Shown here: one piece after another, positions 54,179 through 63,467 of the stretch
How the letters are laid out: every line of letters starts with the position of its first letter
Numbering within the stretch: the stretch's first letter is position 1
Source of the DNA: PXAP01 sp964520585
Lineage (GTDB): Bacteria > Bacteroidota > Bacteroidia > Bacteroidales > PUMT01
NCBI GenBank assembly: GCA_964520585.1
Contig: CAZFOO010000007.1
Location: 1-64,000, forward strand
Direction of reading: 5' to 3'
Length of the DNA stretch: 64,000 bases
Notes under the pieces: generated by a model
Told to the model about the DNA's origin: nothing
Database searches by the model: none
Seen by the model: only the letters and a program-made list of their open reading frames with translations
Program-made: the position numbers and the translations under genes

Positions 54179-56314
54179 ATGTTTAATATATTAGAGAAAA
54201 CAATAGATCTTGGTGATGGACGGTCCATCACACTGGAAACCGGCAGACTGGCGAGACAGGCTGACGGTGCCGTATTAGTTAAAATGGGAAGAACAATGTT
54301 GCTGGCAACTGTTGTCTCGGCTAAAGAAGCCAGGGAGAATGTTGATTTTATGCCCTTGTCAGTTGAGTATAAAGAGAAGTTTGCTTCAATAGGACGTATT
54401 CCCGGGGGGTTCATGAAGAGAGAGGCCAGACCGGGTGATAATGAGATTCTGATCAGCAGACTTGTTGACCGTGTCTTGCGTCCTTTATTTCCGGCAGATT
54501 ATCATGCCGAAACTTTTGTTACTATCGACCTTATTTCCGCCGATAAGGATATCATGCCTGATTCACTGGCGGGACTTGCCGCATCTGCCGCCCTTGCAGT
54601 ATCAGATGTTCCTTTTAACGGTCCGATATCTGAGGTACGGGTTGCCCGGATTGACGGAGAATTTAAGATCAACCCTACATTTACGGAGGTTGAAAAAGCT
54701 GATATTGACCTGATGGTTGGTGCAACTGTGGACAATATCCTTATGGTGGAAGGTGAAATGAAAGAAGTTTCAGAAGATGAGATGCTTGAGGCTATGAAGC
54801 TTGCTCATGAAGCCATTAAAGAGCAGTGCAGGATACAATTGGAATTAATGGAAATGACTGGCATTACCCAGAAGAGAGAATACTCTCACGAGGTTAATGA
54901 TGAAGAACTCCGTGAGCAGATTCGCGAGGTAACTTATGATAAATGCTATGATGCGGCTAAAAATTTCAGGGCTAAACATGAGCGTTCCGAAGCGTTTAAT
55001 AAGATCAAAGATGATTTTATAGAATCCCTGCCTGAAGATACTGAACCCGACACTGCATTGATAGGACGTTATTTCCACGATGTTCAAAAGGATGCGGTAA
55101 GGAACATGATCCTTGACGAGAGCATAAGGCTGGACGGAAGAAAAACAGATGAGATACGTCCTATAGTCTGCGAAATTGATTTTCTGCCGGCTGCGCATGG
55201 ATCTGCACTGTTTACCAGGGGAGAAACCCAATCTCTGACTACCGTTACACTTGGCACCAAGCTTGACGAGAAAATGATTGACGAGGTGTTAAGAAAGGGC
55301 AAAGATAAATTTGTCCTGCATTACAATTTCCCTCCATATTCCACTGGTGATGCAAGACCTACTCGGGGTCTTTCAAGAAGGGAGGTAGGTCACGGGAATC
55401 TCGCCCACAGGGCTCTGAAAGGGATGGTTCCCGGTGATGAGGAGAATCCTTACGCAATAAGGATAGTTTCTGACATACTCGAATCTAACGGCTCATCTTC
55501 CATGGCAACCGTCTGTGCAGGATCTCTTGCCTTAATGGATGCCGGGATTAAAATGAAAAAGCTTGTTTCGGGCATAGCAATGGGATTGATCACCGATACC
55601 GGATCAGGAAAATATGCTATCCTATCTGACATCCTTGGCGATGAAGATCATCTGGGAGATATGGATTTTAAAGTAGCAGGAACCAAAGATGGTATTACTG
55701 CCACTCAAATGGATATAAAGGTAGAAGGACTCTCATATGAGATACTGGCACGTGCTCTTGAACAGGCCCGGGCCGGGAGGATGCATATCCTCGGTAAAAT
55801 GACCGATACTATCTCAGAGCCCCGCACTGATCTTAAACCTCATGCTCCGCGTATTGAGCAGATCAGGATACCCAAAGATATGATAGGTGCAATTATCGGA
55901 CCAGGTGGAAAAATCATACAGGACATACAGGCCAAATCCAATGCTACTATAGTAGTTGAAGAAGTAGGTAATTTTGGCCATGTTGATGTGTTTGCCGATA
56001 ATAAAGAATCCATAGAGATCGCAATGAATATGATCAAGGGTATTATAGCCGTACCTGAAGTGGGCGAAGTATATAAAGGTAAGATTAAATCAATTGTCCC
56101 CTTCGGCGCTTTTGTGGAAATAATTCCCGGAAAGGAGGGACTTCTTCATATTTCTGAAATTGACTGGAAAAGAACCAATGCAGTTGAAGATGTGCTTAAA
56201 GAAGGAGAGGAAGTAGAAGTTAAGCTGATCGATTATGACAGCAAGACCGGCAAACTCAAACTTTCTCGTAAAGCCCTGCTTCCCAGACCGGAAAGACAAT
56301 CAGACAGCAATTAA
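54179..56314 (+). CDS. pnp: Polynucleotide phosphorylase
   Basis: 711 residues. Trimeric 3'-5' exoribonuclease using phosphate, also a 3' tailing enzyme. Two RNase PH cores: first about 1-230 (GRTMLLATVVSAKEAREN), second about 315-555 (FTRGETQSLTTVTLGT; metal/phosphate site DHLGDMDFKVAGT). Then KH domain with the GxxG loop in GAIIGPGGKIIQDIQ (about 567-581) and a C-terminal S1 domain (about 625-695, VPFGAFVEIIPGKEGLLHIS). The short spacing to rpsO repeats the ancient rpsO-pnp gene order. Confidence 0.97.
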   Translation: MFNILEKTIDLGDGRSITLETGRLARQADGAVLVKMGRTMLLATVVSAKEARENVDFMPLSVEYKEKFASIGRIPGGFMKREARPGDNEILISRLVDRVLRPLFPADYHAETFVTIDLISADKDIMPDSLAGLAASAALAVSDVPFNGPISEVRVARIDGEFKINPTFTEVEKADIDLMVGATVDNILMVEGEMKEVSEDEMLEAMKLAHEAIKEQCRIQLELMEMTGITQKREYSHEVNDEELREQIREVTYDKCYDAAKNFRAKHERSEAFNKIKDDFIESLPEDTEPDTALIGRYFHDVQKDAVRNMILDESIRLDGRKTDEIRPIVCEIDFLPAAHGSALFTRGETQSLTTVTLGTKLDEKMIDEVLRKGKDKFVLHYNFPPYSTGDARPTRGLSRREVGHGNLAHRALKGMVPGDEENPYAIRIVSDILESNGSSSMATVCAGSLALMDAGIKMKKLVSGIAMGLITDTGSGKYAILSDILGDEDHLGDMDFKVAGTKDGITATQMDIKVEGLSYEILARALEQARAGRMHILGKMTDTISEPRTDLKPHAPRIEQIRIPKDMIGAIIGPGGKIIQDIQAKSNATIVVEEVGNFGHVDVFADNKESIEIAMNMIKGIIAVPEVGEVYKGKIKSIVPFGAFVEIIPGKEGLLHISEIDWKRTNAVEDVLKEGEEVEVKLIDYDSKTGKLKLSRKALLPRPERQSDSN

Positions 56315-56347
56315 AAGATTAATATTTTTAAAGCTCTGGATTTCTGC

Positions 56348-56375
56348 AGCCTGACCGGTATTTCCCGGTCAGGCT
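56348..56375 (+). terminator. Hairpin after pnp
   Basis: 11-bp stem AGCCTGACCGG / CCGGTCAGGCT with a six-base loop; the tail CTGTTTA is only weakly T-rich. Confidence 0.75.
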
Positions 56376-56887
56376 CTGTTTACAGGGATCTCAAGATGTG
56401 CATACAGCAGATCGTGGAAAGAATATTTATCTGTACATCTTCTAATTATAGTCCGTTACCTTAGAATATCTCAGGAAAATCCAGAATTCATATTTTGATT
56501 ATATGAGGCAGCAGGAAGGGATAAGCTTCTTGATAATTGAAACCGGGGATAAAGATTTTGTGTCTCAAAAAGAGGATTTTGAGTTTATTGCAAACCTGGT
56601 TTTTGACAAAAAATATCCTTTGGGGATAAATGGTATTATTTTATAAATATTTTTTTTAAATTTAGCTTTAAATATTAAGGATTATTGCGAAAATATAGTA
56701 AGTTTGTATCTGTTTGAGACAACAAGAAGTATTCTATCTGAAATACTATTCTTTAAATACAGATATTTAAATCCAAATAACACGATTAATTAAAATTTTA
56801 ACATCCTGATTAAGTTTTCTAAATGTCAGTAAATTAATATATAACCCTTGACCTAATAGATTTGTGTAATTAAATAAAAATTGAATT
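56376..56887. other. 512-bp stretch with a gene remnant
   Basis: AT-rich spacer between the pnp terminator and the TPR lipoprotein gene. It holds the 47-codon frame at 56503-56646 described separately and a -7 element TAGATTTG at 56857-56864 before the lipoprotein gene. Nothing else is recognisable. Confidence 0.6.
56503..56646 (+). pseudogene. Short frame resembling the N terminus of diaminopimelate epimerase (DapF), possible remnant
   Basis: 47 codons. The residues from QQEGISFLIIETG to PLGINGIIL line up with the start of DapF (consensus from memory: YQGTGNDFVIIDNR ... IAxLCDRRFGIGADGLIL): shared Gln, Gly, Phe, Ile-Ile, the IA-x-L segment, Asp, a basic pair, Gly-Ile and Gly-x-Ile-Leu. The frame stops well before the region that would carry the first catalytic Cys, and GTGND is degraded, so it cannot be a working enzyme. 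It could be a decayed copy, or a chance likeness or unrelated small protein; I favour a remnant weakly. Confidence 0.35.
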
Positions 56888-58597
56888 ATGAAGAAGACTC
56901 GTTTTAACCTAACATTATTTGTTCTGGCAATTGTTTTGCTCAGCAGCTGCGGTGGCCTGAATAAGATGAGAAACAATGCCGACCAGGTAAATTATGATGT
57001 TACTCCGGAAGTCCTTGAAGCCCACGGCGGAGAGGTGGATGTAACCATCAGGGGAACATTCCCTTCAAGATATTTTCACAGGAATGCTACTATGGAGATT
57101 ACTCCCGTGATCACATATGAAGGCGGTGAAACTGAGTTAAGCAGTATTACCGTGCAGGGTGAAAACGTCCGCGACAATTACGAGGTTATTCCTCAGGATG
57201 GTGGTAGTTTTACTTATTCAGGCAGTGTTCCATTTACTGAAGATATGCGCATTGCCGATTTAGTTTTAAGAATAACAGCCGAGATGGGAAATAATGAGGC
57301 TGAATTTGATCCCCGCAAGGTTGCGGACGGAACTATTGCAACCTCAACACTGGTCGTTAATGATCCCGATCCGGTTATTGTTGGTGACAAATTTGAGAGA
57401 ATAGTTCCCGAAACCAAGGAATCGGCTATATTTTATGTAATAAACCGTGCTGAAGTACGACAGAGCGAGCTTGAGTCGGAACGTCTGGCTGAATTCAGGG
57501 AGTATCTTGAGAATGCTGTTGCTGACGAACGTATCGAGCTGAAGAGCACAGGCATCAATGCATATGCTTCTCCTGACGGACCAATAGATTTTAATGAAAG
57601 GCTTTCAGAGCAACGGAAACAATCATCCGACAGGGTATTTGACGGGGAACTGGATAATGTTGGCATTGAAAGAAGAGGTGATTTCTATAATACCAGGGCA
57701 CTTGGTGAGGACTGGGAAGGTTTCAGAGAGCTGATGGAAGAATCGAATATAGAGGACAAAGAACTTATATTGCGTGTTTTGTCAATGTACTCAGATCCCG
57801 TTGTTCGCGAGAGGGAGATAAGAAATCTTTCAGCGGTATTCGAGGAGATTGAGGACGAAGTCCTGCCTCGCCTGCGCCGTTCGGAAATGACAATTAACGT
57901 TGAGAAAATAGGTTATTCGGATGCAGAACTCAGGCAGATATTCAACCAGGATCCTTCAAGGCTGAATCTTGAGGAGATGCTTTATACTGCCACCTTGTTT
58001 GAAGATCTCAGCACTAAATACCAGATCTATGACCGTGCTTCCCAAAGGTTCCCTAATTGTTTCAGGGCTCATAACAGTAAAGGAGCAGTCTTACTTGAAC
58101 TTGATAATGTAGCTGCCGCTAAGGATGCTTTCCTGGAGGCACAGGAGCTTATGAACAATGACGTAATTAAGAATAATCTTGGTGCCGTTGCTTTGAGAGA
58201 AGGTAATATTGAAGAGGCTGAGGAATATTTTGCTTCTGTCAGTTCACCAACAAGTGAAACCAATTATAATCGTGGCATCGTGGCTTTAAAGAAAGGTGAT
58301 TATGCTGCTGCTTCCGGACATTTTGGTAATATGGCAGTTGTTAACAATGCCCTTGTTGAGATGTTGCAGGATAATAATGACGATGCGCTCAGAATACTTA
58401 ACAATATCGAGCAGCCCGGAGCCAAGACTCACTACCTCATGGCTATAATCGGTGCAAGAAGGCAGGATAACAACATTGATTATGATAATGTGAGGAATGA
58501 GTTAGATGTGGATGCCGGACTTAAGGAATATGCCAGTACAGATATGGAATTTGGACGTTATTTCGAAGATGAAACTTTTACGTCCATTGTGAATTAA
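56888..58597 (+). CDS. TPR-containing lipoprotein with OmpA-like segment
   Basis: 569 residues. Lipoprotein signal (MKKTRFNLTLFVLAIVLLSS followed by Cys21 of LSSCGG). Beta-rich N-terminal domain (about 40-150), then a domain (about 170-340) with NAYASPDGPIDFNERLSEQR, which resembles the ASPEG segment of OmpA-type domains in Bacteroidota porin-like proteins. TPR-like helices follow (about 375-520, FRAHNSKGAVLLELDNVAAA, NLGAVALREGNIEEAEEYF, NYNRGIVALKKGDYAAASGH). Likely a periplasm-facing or surface envelope protein; exact function unknown. It has a -7 element upstream and a terminator downstream, so monocistronic. Confidence 0.85.
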   Translation: MKKTRFNLTLFVLAIVLLSSCGGLNKMRNNADQVNYDVTPEVLEAHGGEVDVTIRGTFPSRYFHRNATMEITPVITYEGGETELSSITVQGENVRDNYEVIPQDGGSFTYSGSVPFTEDMRIADLVLRITAEMGNNEAEFDPRKVADGTIATSTLVVNDPDPVIVGDKFERIVPETKESAIFYVINRAEVRQSELESERLAEFREYLENAVADERIELKSTGINAYASPDGPIDFNERLSEQRKQSSDRVFDGELDNVGIERRGDFYNTRALGEDWEGFRELMEESNIEDKELILRVLSMYSDPVVREREIRNLSAVFEEIEDEVLPRLRRSEMTINVEKIGYSDAELRQIFNQDPSRLNLEEMLYTATLFEDLSTKYQIYDRASQRFPNCFRAHNSKGAVLLELDNVAAAKDAFLEAQELMNNDVIKNNLGAVALREGNIEEAEEYFASVSSPTSETNYNRGIVALKKGDYAAASGHFGNMAVVNNALVEMLQDNNDDALRILNNIEQPGAKTHYLMAIIGARRQDNNIDYDNVRNELDVDAGLKEYASTDMEFGRYFEDETFTSIVN

Positions 58598-58615
58598 TCT
58601 GAACTAAAGTAATTA

Positions 58616-58649
58616 TAAAAAGGCTGCCGGTACCCGGCGGCCTTTTTTT
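58616..58649 (+). terminator. Terminator after the TPR lipoprotein gene
   Basis: Stem AAAAAGGCTGCCGG / CCGGCGGCCTTTTT (one G-U pair), followed by a T run. Confidence 0.9.
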
Positions 58650-58711
58650 ATCAAAATAATAATGTAATATATAATATATTAATTCCGGACAATCAGAATT
58701 TTTCCCAGGTG

Positions 58712-58732
58712 ATCATGTACCGTTTACATGAT
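58712..58732. other. Inverted repeat ATCATGTA-N5-TACATGAT
   Basis: Perfect 8-bp half-sites. It lies 29 bp past the stop of the minus-strand methyltransferase gene. No T tract follows on the minus strand; it may be a 3' stabilising hairpin or a protein site. Confidence 0.4.
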
Positions 58733-58761
58733 GCAGTTTTTCGCTACAAAGTTAATTATTC

Positions 58762-59307
58762 TTATTCGCGGGTCTGCAAGATTTTATTGTAAAAATCCCA
58801 CAGTACAATACCTGCACTTACAGCTAAATTGAATGAATGCTTTGTGCCAAATTGAGGTATCTCCACACATTCATCACTTATATCTATTATCTCCTGAATT
58901 ACCCCTTTTACCTCATTGCCGAATACCATTGCGTAACCGGTGTTTCTTTCAGGGGAAAAGCTGACAAGGGAAATACTTGCAGTTGTTTGCTCAAGGGAAA
59001 TTATTCTGTAATTTTTATCCTTTACTTCTCCGATTGCTTCGAGGGTTGTGGGAAAGTGCTTCCAATCGACAGATTCAGTTGCCCCAAGTGCTGTTTTATG
59101 TATATCCTTATGAGGAGGGGTAGCTGTAAAGCCGCAAAGATATATTGACTCTACCAGAAAGGCATCGGCTGTCCGGAATACAGAACCTATATTGTTGAGA
59201 CTCCTTACATTATCAAGTATTATAATAACCGGCATTTTGTCAGCTTGTTTATATCCGGTTACCGTCTTTCTTTTCAGTTCGTCAGTGGCAAGTTTTCTCC
59301 TTGACAT
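58762..59307 (-). CDS. TrmH/SpoU family RNA 2'-O-methyltransferase
   Basis: 181 residues, a minimal SPOUT enzyme without an N-terminal substrate-binding domain. Motif 1: LDNVRSLNNIGSVFRTADAF (Arg in this motif is catalytic). Motif 2: MVFGNEVKGV. Motif 3: EIPQFGTKHSFNLAVSAGI with the conserved Asn. It methylates a ribose in tRNA or rRNA; the target (tRNA position 18, 34 or an rRNA site) cannot be fixed from sequence. Single gene, divergent from sucC. Confidence 0.92.
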   Translation of the reverse strand: MSRRKLATDELKRKTVTGYKQADKMPVIIILDNVRSLNNIGSVFRTADAFLVESIYLCGFTATPPHKDIHKTALGATESVDWKHFPTTLEAIGEVKDKNYRIISLEQTTASISLVSFSPERNTGYAMVFGNEVKGVIQEIIDISDECVEIPQFGTKHSFNLAVSAGIVLWDFYNKILQTRE

Positions 59308-59405
59308 ATTTGAATTAACGATTTGTTCTGGAAGGGATAATTAATTTGAAAAAAATGAATATTTTTGGGATGTAAATATAAAGCTAATAATATAATCTAT
59401 GGCAT

Positions 59406-60596
59406 ATGAACCTACATGAATATCAGGGAAAATTTATTCTGAATCAATATGAAGTATCCATTCCGGAGGGTGCTGTTGTCGAATCGCCCGAGGCGGCCAT
59501 TGATGCCGCCAAAGAAATTCAAACTAAGACGGGAGCGGACAGTTGGGCTGTAAAAGCTCAGATACATGCAGGTGGCCGGGGGAAAGGCGGAGGAGTTAAA
59601 ATTGCAAAATCGCTTGATGAAGTTGGCAAATATGCAGCAGATATAATTGGTATGAACCTTGTAACACACCAGACAGGCCCCCGGGGAAAACTTGTTCAGA
59701 AAATTCTCGTGGAACAGGGGATCTTTTATCCCGGAGAGAGTGAGGTGGCTGAATTTTATATGAGTGTTCTGCTGGACAGGCAAAGCGGACGAAATATCAT
59801 AATGTACTCTACTGAAGGCGGTATGGATATTGAAACAGTTGCCGAAAAAACTCCTCATCTGATCTTCAGGGAAGAAATTGACCCTTCCGTTGGATTGCAG
59901 CCTTTTCAGGCAAGAAAGATAGCTTTTAATCTCGGACTAACAGGAAAAGCATTCAAGGAGATGACAAGATTTGTGAGTGCCCTGTATCGTTCCTATGAGA
60001 AATCAGATGCTTCTCTTTTTGAGATAAACCCCGTTTTTAAAACCTCTGATAATCTTATCCTGGCGGCAGATGCCAAGGTAGTGCTTGATGATAATGCACT
60101 CTACCGCCATCCTGATTATGCTGAGATGCGCGATATTTCAGAGGAAGATCCATCAGAGGTTGAAGCCGGTAAGTATGATCTTAATTTTGTGAAACTTGAC
60201 GGTAACGTTGGATGTATGGTCAACGGAGCCGGCCTCGCCATGGCTACTATGGATATCATTAAGCTTTCCGGCGGCGATCCTGCAAATTTTCTTGATGTTG
60301 GTGGTACTGCAAATGCCACAACAGTAGAGGCAGGGTTTCGCATTATATTGCAGGATCCCAATGTGAAAGCCATTCTGATTAATATATTCGGAGGAATTGT
60401 GAGGTGTGACAGGGTTGCAAAGGGTATAGTTGATGCTTATACGAGTATCGGCAACATCCAGGTGCCCGTTATTGTCAGGCTTCAGGGAACAAATGCCAAA
60501 GAAGCCAAGCAGCTGATTGACGATTCAGGATTGAAGGTGTATTCTGCCATCACATTGCAGGAAGCAGCTGACATGGTAAAGAAAGCATTCAGATAA
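59406..60596 (+). CDS. sucC: Succinate-CoA ligase beta subunit
   Basis: 396 residues. ATP-grasp N-terminal domain (NLHEYQGKFILNQYEV, HAGGRGKGGGVKIAKS) and the C-terminal CoA-ligase flavodoxin-like domain with VNGAGLAMATMDIIKLSGG and NIFGGIVRCDRVAKGIV. It forms the nucleotide-binding half of the TCA-cycle succinyl-CoA synthetase. The alpha subunit gene sucD, often adjacent in other bacteria, is not here: the next gene is on the other strand 8 bp away. A -7 element TATTTTTG at 59360-59367 lies 38 bp upstream. Confidence 0.96.
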   Translation: MNLHEYQGKFILNQYEVSIPEGAVVESPEAAIDAAKEIQTKTGADSWAVKAQIHAGGRGKGGGVKIAKSLDEVGKYAADIIGMNLVTHQTGPRGKLVQKILVEQGIFYPGESEVAEFYMSVLLDRQSGRNIIMYSTEGGMDIETVAEKTPHLIFREEIDPSVGLQPFQARKIAFNLGLTGKAFKEMTRFVSALYRSYEKSDASLFEINPVFKTSDNLILAADAKVVLDDNALYRHPDYAEMRDISEEDPSEVEAGKYDLNFVKLDGNVGCMVNGAGLAMATMDIIKLSGGDPANFLDVGGTANATTVEAGFRIILQDPNVKAILINIFGGIVRCDRVAKGIVDAYTSIGNIQVPVIVRLQGTNAKEAKQLIDDSGLKVYSAITLQEAADMVKKAFR

Positions 60597-60604
60597 ATTT
60601 GCTG

Positions 60605-61861
60605 TTACCAGTTTACTGCTTTTCTCCTGACAGGCATAGTCATACATCTTGCACCACCACCCCCCCGGGGAAGCTCTGAACCCTCAAGAGAAATCACCAG
60701 CTTTTTATACTGATCCGGATCGATCTTCCCTGTAATGATATCTTTTGCGCTAAAAATCTCGAATCCATTATTATTCATCTCTTCAAGTGTATAGGTATTT
60801 CTTGCATAGCCAATTACCTTCCCAGGCGCAACTGCAAAGAAGTTGGCACCGCTATGCCATTGCTCCCTTTCCTGCACCCAAATATCCGATCTGCCACCGC
60901 AATAAACTGGCTTCAGATCCATCCCCAGTTTTTTCAGGGCTTCCGGGATATTTCGCTCCTCCCTGATTGAAATGACTTTTCCTTTATTTATGGTTATGTG
61001 TACCGTCTGGTATTTACTTGTTTTATAAATGACCGGTTCATAAACCATGCAGGAATCCCTGTCAAGAAGTGTGAATATCATATCGAGGTGGATAAATGAT
61101 TCAGGATTTCTGGGTAATTCCTGGACTATTATATGTTTCTCCCCATCATGCCGGTCTTTCAGGATCTCAAGAATAAAATCAATACCCTGCGAACTTGTGC
61201 GGGCTCCGTTACCGATGATCATTATATCATCGCGGGCAATTAACACATCTCCTCCTTCTATTGTTGAAGAGGAGGCACTTCCGGTGGTACTGTAAGACCG
61301 GGTATTAAAAATACCACTGAAGTCCATTATAGCCTCCATTATTATAGATTCCCTCTCCCTTACATTGTTTGCCATTTTACCTATCAACACAGAATCAAAA
61401 AAAGGTATGATGGCATCTCTGGTGAAGAAAAAATTGTGCAGTGGTGGAAGTGCATATCGTTCTTTACTCAGAAATCTTGTCAGAGTGTTTTTTTCCATAA
61501 CTACTCCTTCTATCAGCAGCTCCGCCAATTCCTCCCTTGATTTTTCCAACAGATAATCACGGATATCACAAATATCTCCTTTGCCACAGATCCTGTCCAG
61601 AAGATTTTCTTTTACCCTGCTGTTGTTTAGTGTCTCTATAAGGAGGTCTTTGACATTGTGGACTTTCGCAAACTTTTCCAAAATTGCTTCCAGCCGGGAA
61701 TATTCTTTTTGGGCAACTGACAGGTTCAGTATATCACTGTATAAAGCCCGCTCGGCATTCACCGGGGTCATGTTCTCAACTTCCGGTCCGGGCCGGTGGA
61801 TAATAACTGATTCAAGCTCACCAATTTCAGAACTTATATTGGTCTCTGTTTTTTCATTCAT
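60605..61861 (-). CDS. arcA: Arginine deiminase
   Basis: 418 residues from ATG 61861 (MNEKTETNISSEIGELESV). It hydrolyses arginine to citrulline and ammonia. Guanidino-modifying-enzyme motifs: FTRDAIIPF (about 161), the acidic pair in IEGGDVLIAR, His in FIHLDMIFTLLDRD (about 273), and the nucleophile Cys near the C terminus in GGGGARCMTMPVRR. No arcB or arcC lies beside it, so the full ATP-yielding pathway is not shown locally. The open frame extends to 61912 but the internal ATG fits the family. A -7 element TATATTTG (minus, 61898-61905) lies 37 bp upstream. Confidence 0.95.
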   Translation of the reverse strand: MNEKTETNISSEIGELESVIIHRPGPEVENMTPVNAERALYSDILNLSVAQKEYSRLEAILEKFAKVHNVKDLLIETLNNSRVKENLLDRICGKGDICDIRDYLLEKSREELAELLIEGVVMEKNTLTRFLSKERYALPPLHNFFFTRDAIIPFFDSVLIGKMANNVRERESIIMEAIMDFSGIFNTRSYSTTGSASSSTIEGGDVLIARDDIMIIGNGARTSSQGIDFILEILKDRHDGEKHIIVQELPRNPESFIHLDMIFTLLDRDSCMVYEPVIYKTSKYQTVHITINKGKVISIREERNIPEALKKLGMDLKPVYCGGRSDIWVQEREQWHSGANFFAVAPGKVIGYARNTYTLEEMNNNGFEIFSAKDIITGKIDPDQYKKLVISLEGSELPRGGGGARCMTMPVRRKAVNW

Positions 61862-61897
61862 ATTGTGTAACTGGTTTTGATTATTTCCGAAAGTCTG

Positions 61898-61905
61898 CAA
61901 ATATA
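61898..61905 (-). promoter_or_regulatory. -7 element of arcA
   Basis: TATATTTG on the minus strand, exact match to TAnnTTTG; no clear TTG at the usual distance. Confidence 0.45.
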
Positions 61906-61971
61906 AAACCAATTTATTTATTATACGTAAGTAAAGTAAGATAGCAGTTTCGAAGCAATAAAAATAATTTC

Positions 61972-62002
61972 TTTGCAGTTATTTTACAATTAAGCAATTT
62001 TG
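61972..62002 (+). promoter_or_regulatory. Promoter of the DUF4294 gene
   Basis: TTTG (61972-61975), 19-bp spacer, CAATTTTG (61995-62002), one mismatch from the consensus -7; 18 bp before the start codon. Confidence 0.55.
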
Positions 62003-62019
62003 CAATCGTTTGTAATAAT

Positions 62020-62628
62020 ATGAGCAGAATATTTACATGCACAGTTGTTTTGTTTTTGTTAATGCAGGTTGCACATACACAGGAGCGTCCTGATGATTCC
62101 CTGACCATTGAGGATATTATTATACTTAATCAAATGTTCAGGGACGGGGATACCCTTTTACATGCAACTATTGAAGAGGTTTACGTTTATCCTGTTCCGC
62201 AGTTTTCCAACAGAAGAGATCTTAGAAGATACAGGCGCCTTGTATATAATCTTAAGATTGTCTATCCTTATGCTATACTAGCGGCGGACAAGCTTGATGA
62301 GTTGAACGAGGTTTTTGTTGAACTGGAAACTGAAAGGGAGCGGAAAAGGTTTGTAAAGCAGGTCGAAAGTGAACTTAAGGAAGAATTTGAAGGAGAATTA
62401 AAATCCCTTACCATCACCCAGGGAAGGTTGCTCATAAAATTAATTGACCGCGAGACCGGAAATACCTCCTATGAACTTGTGCGGGAACTCAGGGGTTCTT
62501 TTTCTGCCTTCTTCTGGCAGGCAATAGCCAGACTTTTCGGCTCAAATCTTAAGGCCGAGTTTGATGCTGAAGGTGAAGATAAGTTAATTGACCAGATAGT
62601 TCATCTTATTGAAAATGGACAAATATGA
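62020..62628 (+). CDS. DUF4294 family exported protein
   Basis: 202 residues, with a signal peptide (MSRIFTCTVVLFLLMQVAHT, cleavage near HTQ) and a helical, highly charged mature part (RRDLRRYRRLVYNLKIVYPYA, KLDELNEVFVELETERERKRF, both quoted in part). The pattern fits DUF4294, a Bacteroidota-specific periplasmic family of unknown function. A predicted coiled coil spans about 95-140. Single gene with its own promoter; it converges with elbB. Confidence 0.83.
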   Translation: MSRIFTCTVVLFLLMQVAHTQERPDDSLTIEDIIILNQMFRDGDTLLHATIEEVYVYPVPQFSNRRDLRRYRRLVYNLKIVYPYAILAADKLDELNEVFVELETERERKRFVKQVESELKEEFEGELKSLTITQGRLLIKLIDRETGNTSYELVRELRGSFSAFFWQAIARLFGSNLKAEFDAEGEDKLIDQIVHLIENGQI

Positions 62629-62679
62629 CCCGGATAACCAGTTGATTCAATTAAACGGTTATATTTTCTCCCGTTGTAA

Positions 62680-63336
62680 TCAGTCGAGTTTTAATATTTC
62701 TTTTACCACTGCCTCTGCTCCTTCAGCTATTTGCAGAATATTCGCATCCAGCATATAGCAGGGAGTGGTAACAAGCTTGTATTTTTTATCCACCACTACT
62801 TCACCATGCCCGGTTTTCCTGTGAGTTGCTCCCATAGTTTCGAGGACTTTTAAGGTATCTTCATCTTGTCCTATGGTCAGTTCGGGCTTATCCAGGATCC
62901 TTGCCATTAATGCCGGTGCGATGCAAAGTGCTCCGACTGGTTTTTTCTGCTCAACCATATCCTTAATTGCTTTTACCACCTGTGGATCAACACTGCTTTC
63001 TGCCCCTCTAAAAGCGAAGTCAGATAAATTTTTAGCCGCTCCGAACCCCCCGGGGAATATTATCGCATCGAAATTATCCGCTCTGAATCCGGAAAGCGGT
63101 TTAATTTGCCCCCTTGCAATGCGTGCAGATTCAATCAATACGTTTCTGGTTTCTTTCATCTCTTCACCCGTGAGATGATTAATTACATGATGCTGGGTAA
63201 TATCAGGGGCAAATATTTCATATTCACCCTCATTTTTCATGATGGCATAAAGAGTCATAGTTGCTTCATGTATCTCGCTACCGTCAAAAACTCCGCAACC
63301 GGACAATACTACTGCAAATTTTTTCTTTGTTCCCAT
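62680..63336 (-). CDS. elbB: ElbB-type glyoxalase / class I glutamine-amidotransferase-like protein
   Basis: 218 residues of the DJ-1/PfpI superfamily. Key motifs: VVLSGCGVFDGSEIHEA at the N terminus, IFPGGFGAAKNLSDFA (about 96-110), and the nucleophile Cys in VGALCIAPALMARI (about 137) with the downstream HRKTGHGEVVVD. E. coli ElbB has glyoxalase activity and was first linked to isoprenoid synthesis; which role applies here is not known. Monocistronic by appearance. Confidence 0.92.
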   Translation of the reverse strand: MGTKKKFAVVLSGCGVFDGSEIHEATMTLYAIMKNEGEYEIFAPDITQHHVINHLTGEEMKETRNVLIESARIARGQIKPLSGFRADNFDAIIFPGGFGAAKNLSDFAFRGAESSVDPQVVKAIKDMVEQKKPVGALCIAPALMARILDKPELTIGQDEDTLKVLETMGATHRKTGHGEVVVDKKYKLVTTPCYMLDANILQIAEGAEAVVKEILKLD

Positions 63337-63467
63337 ATTGTTTATTTTAATAGTTAAAACACAATTTATTGAGCCGGGGCTAAAAACAGATGTAATTTAA
63401 ATCTTTTCAGGGAAAATCGTATACATGCGGATGAAAAAGATGGCTCTTTTTAAATGCAATAAATCAA

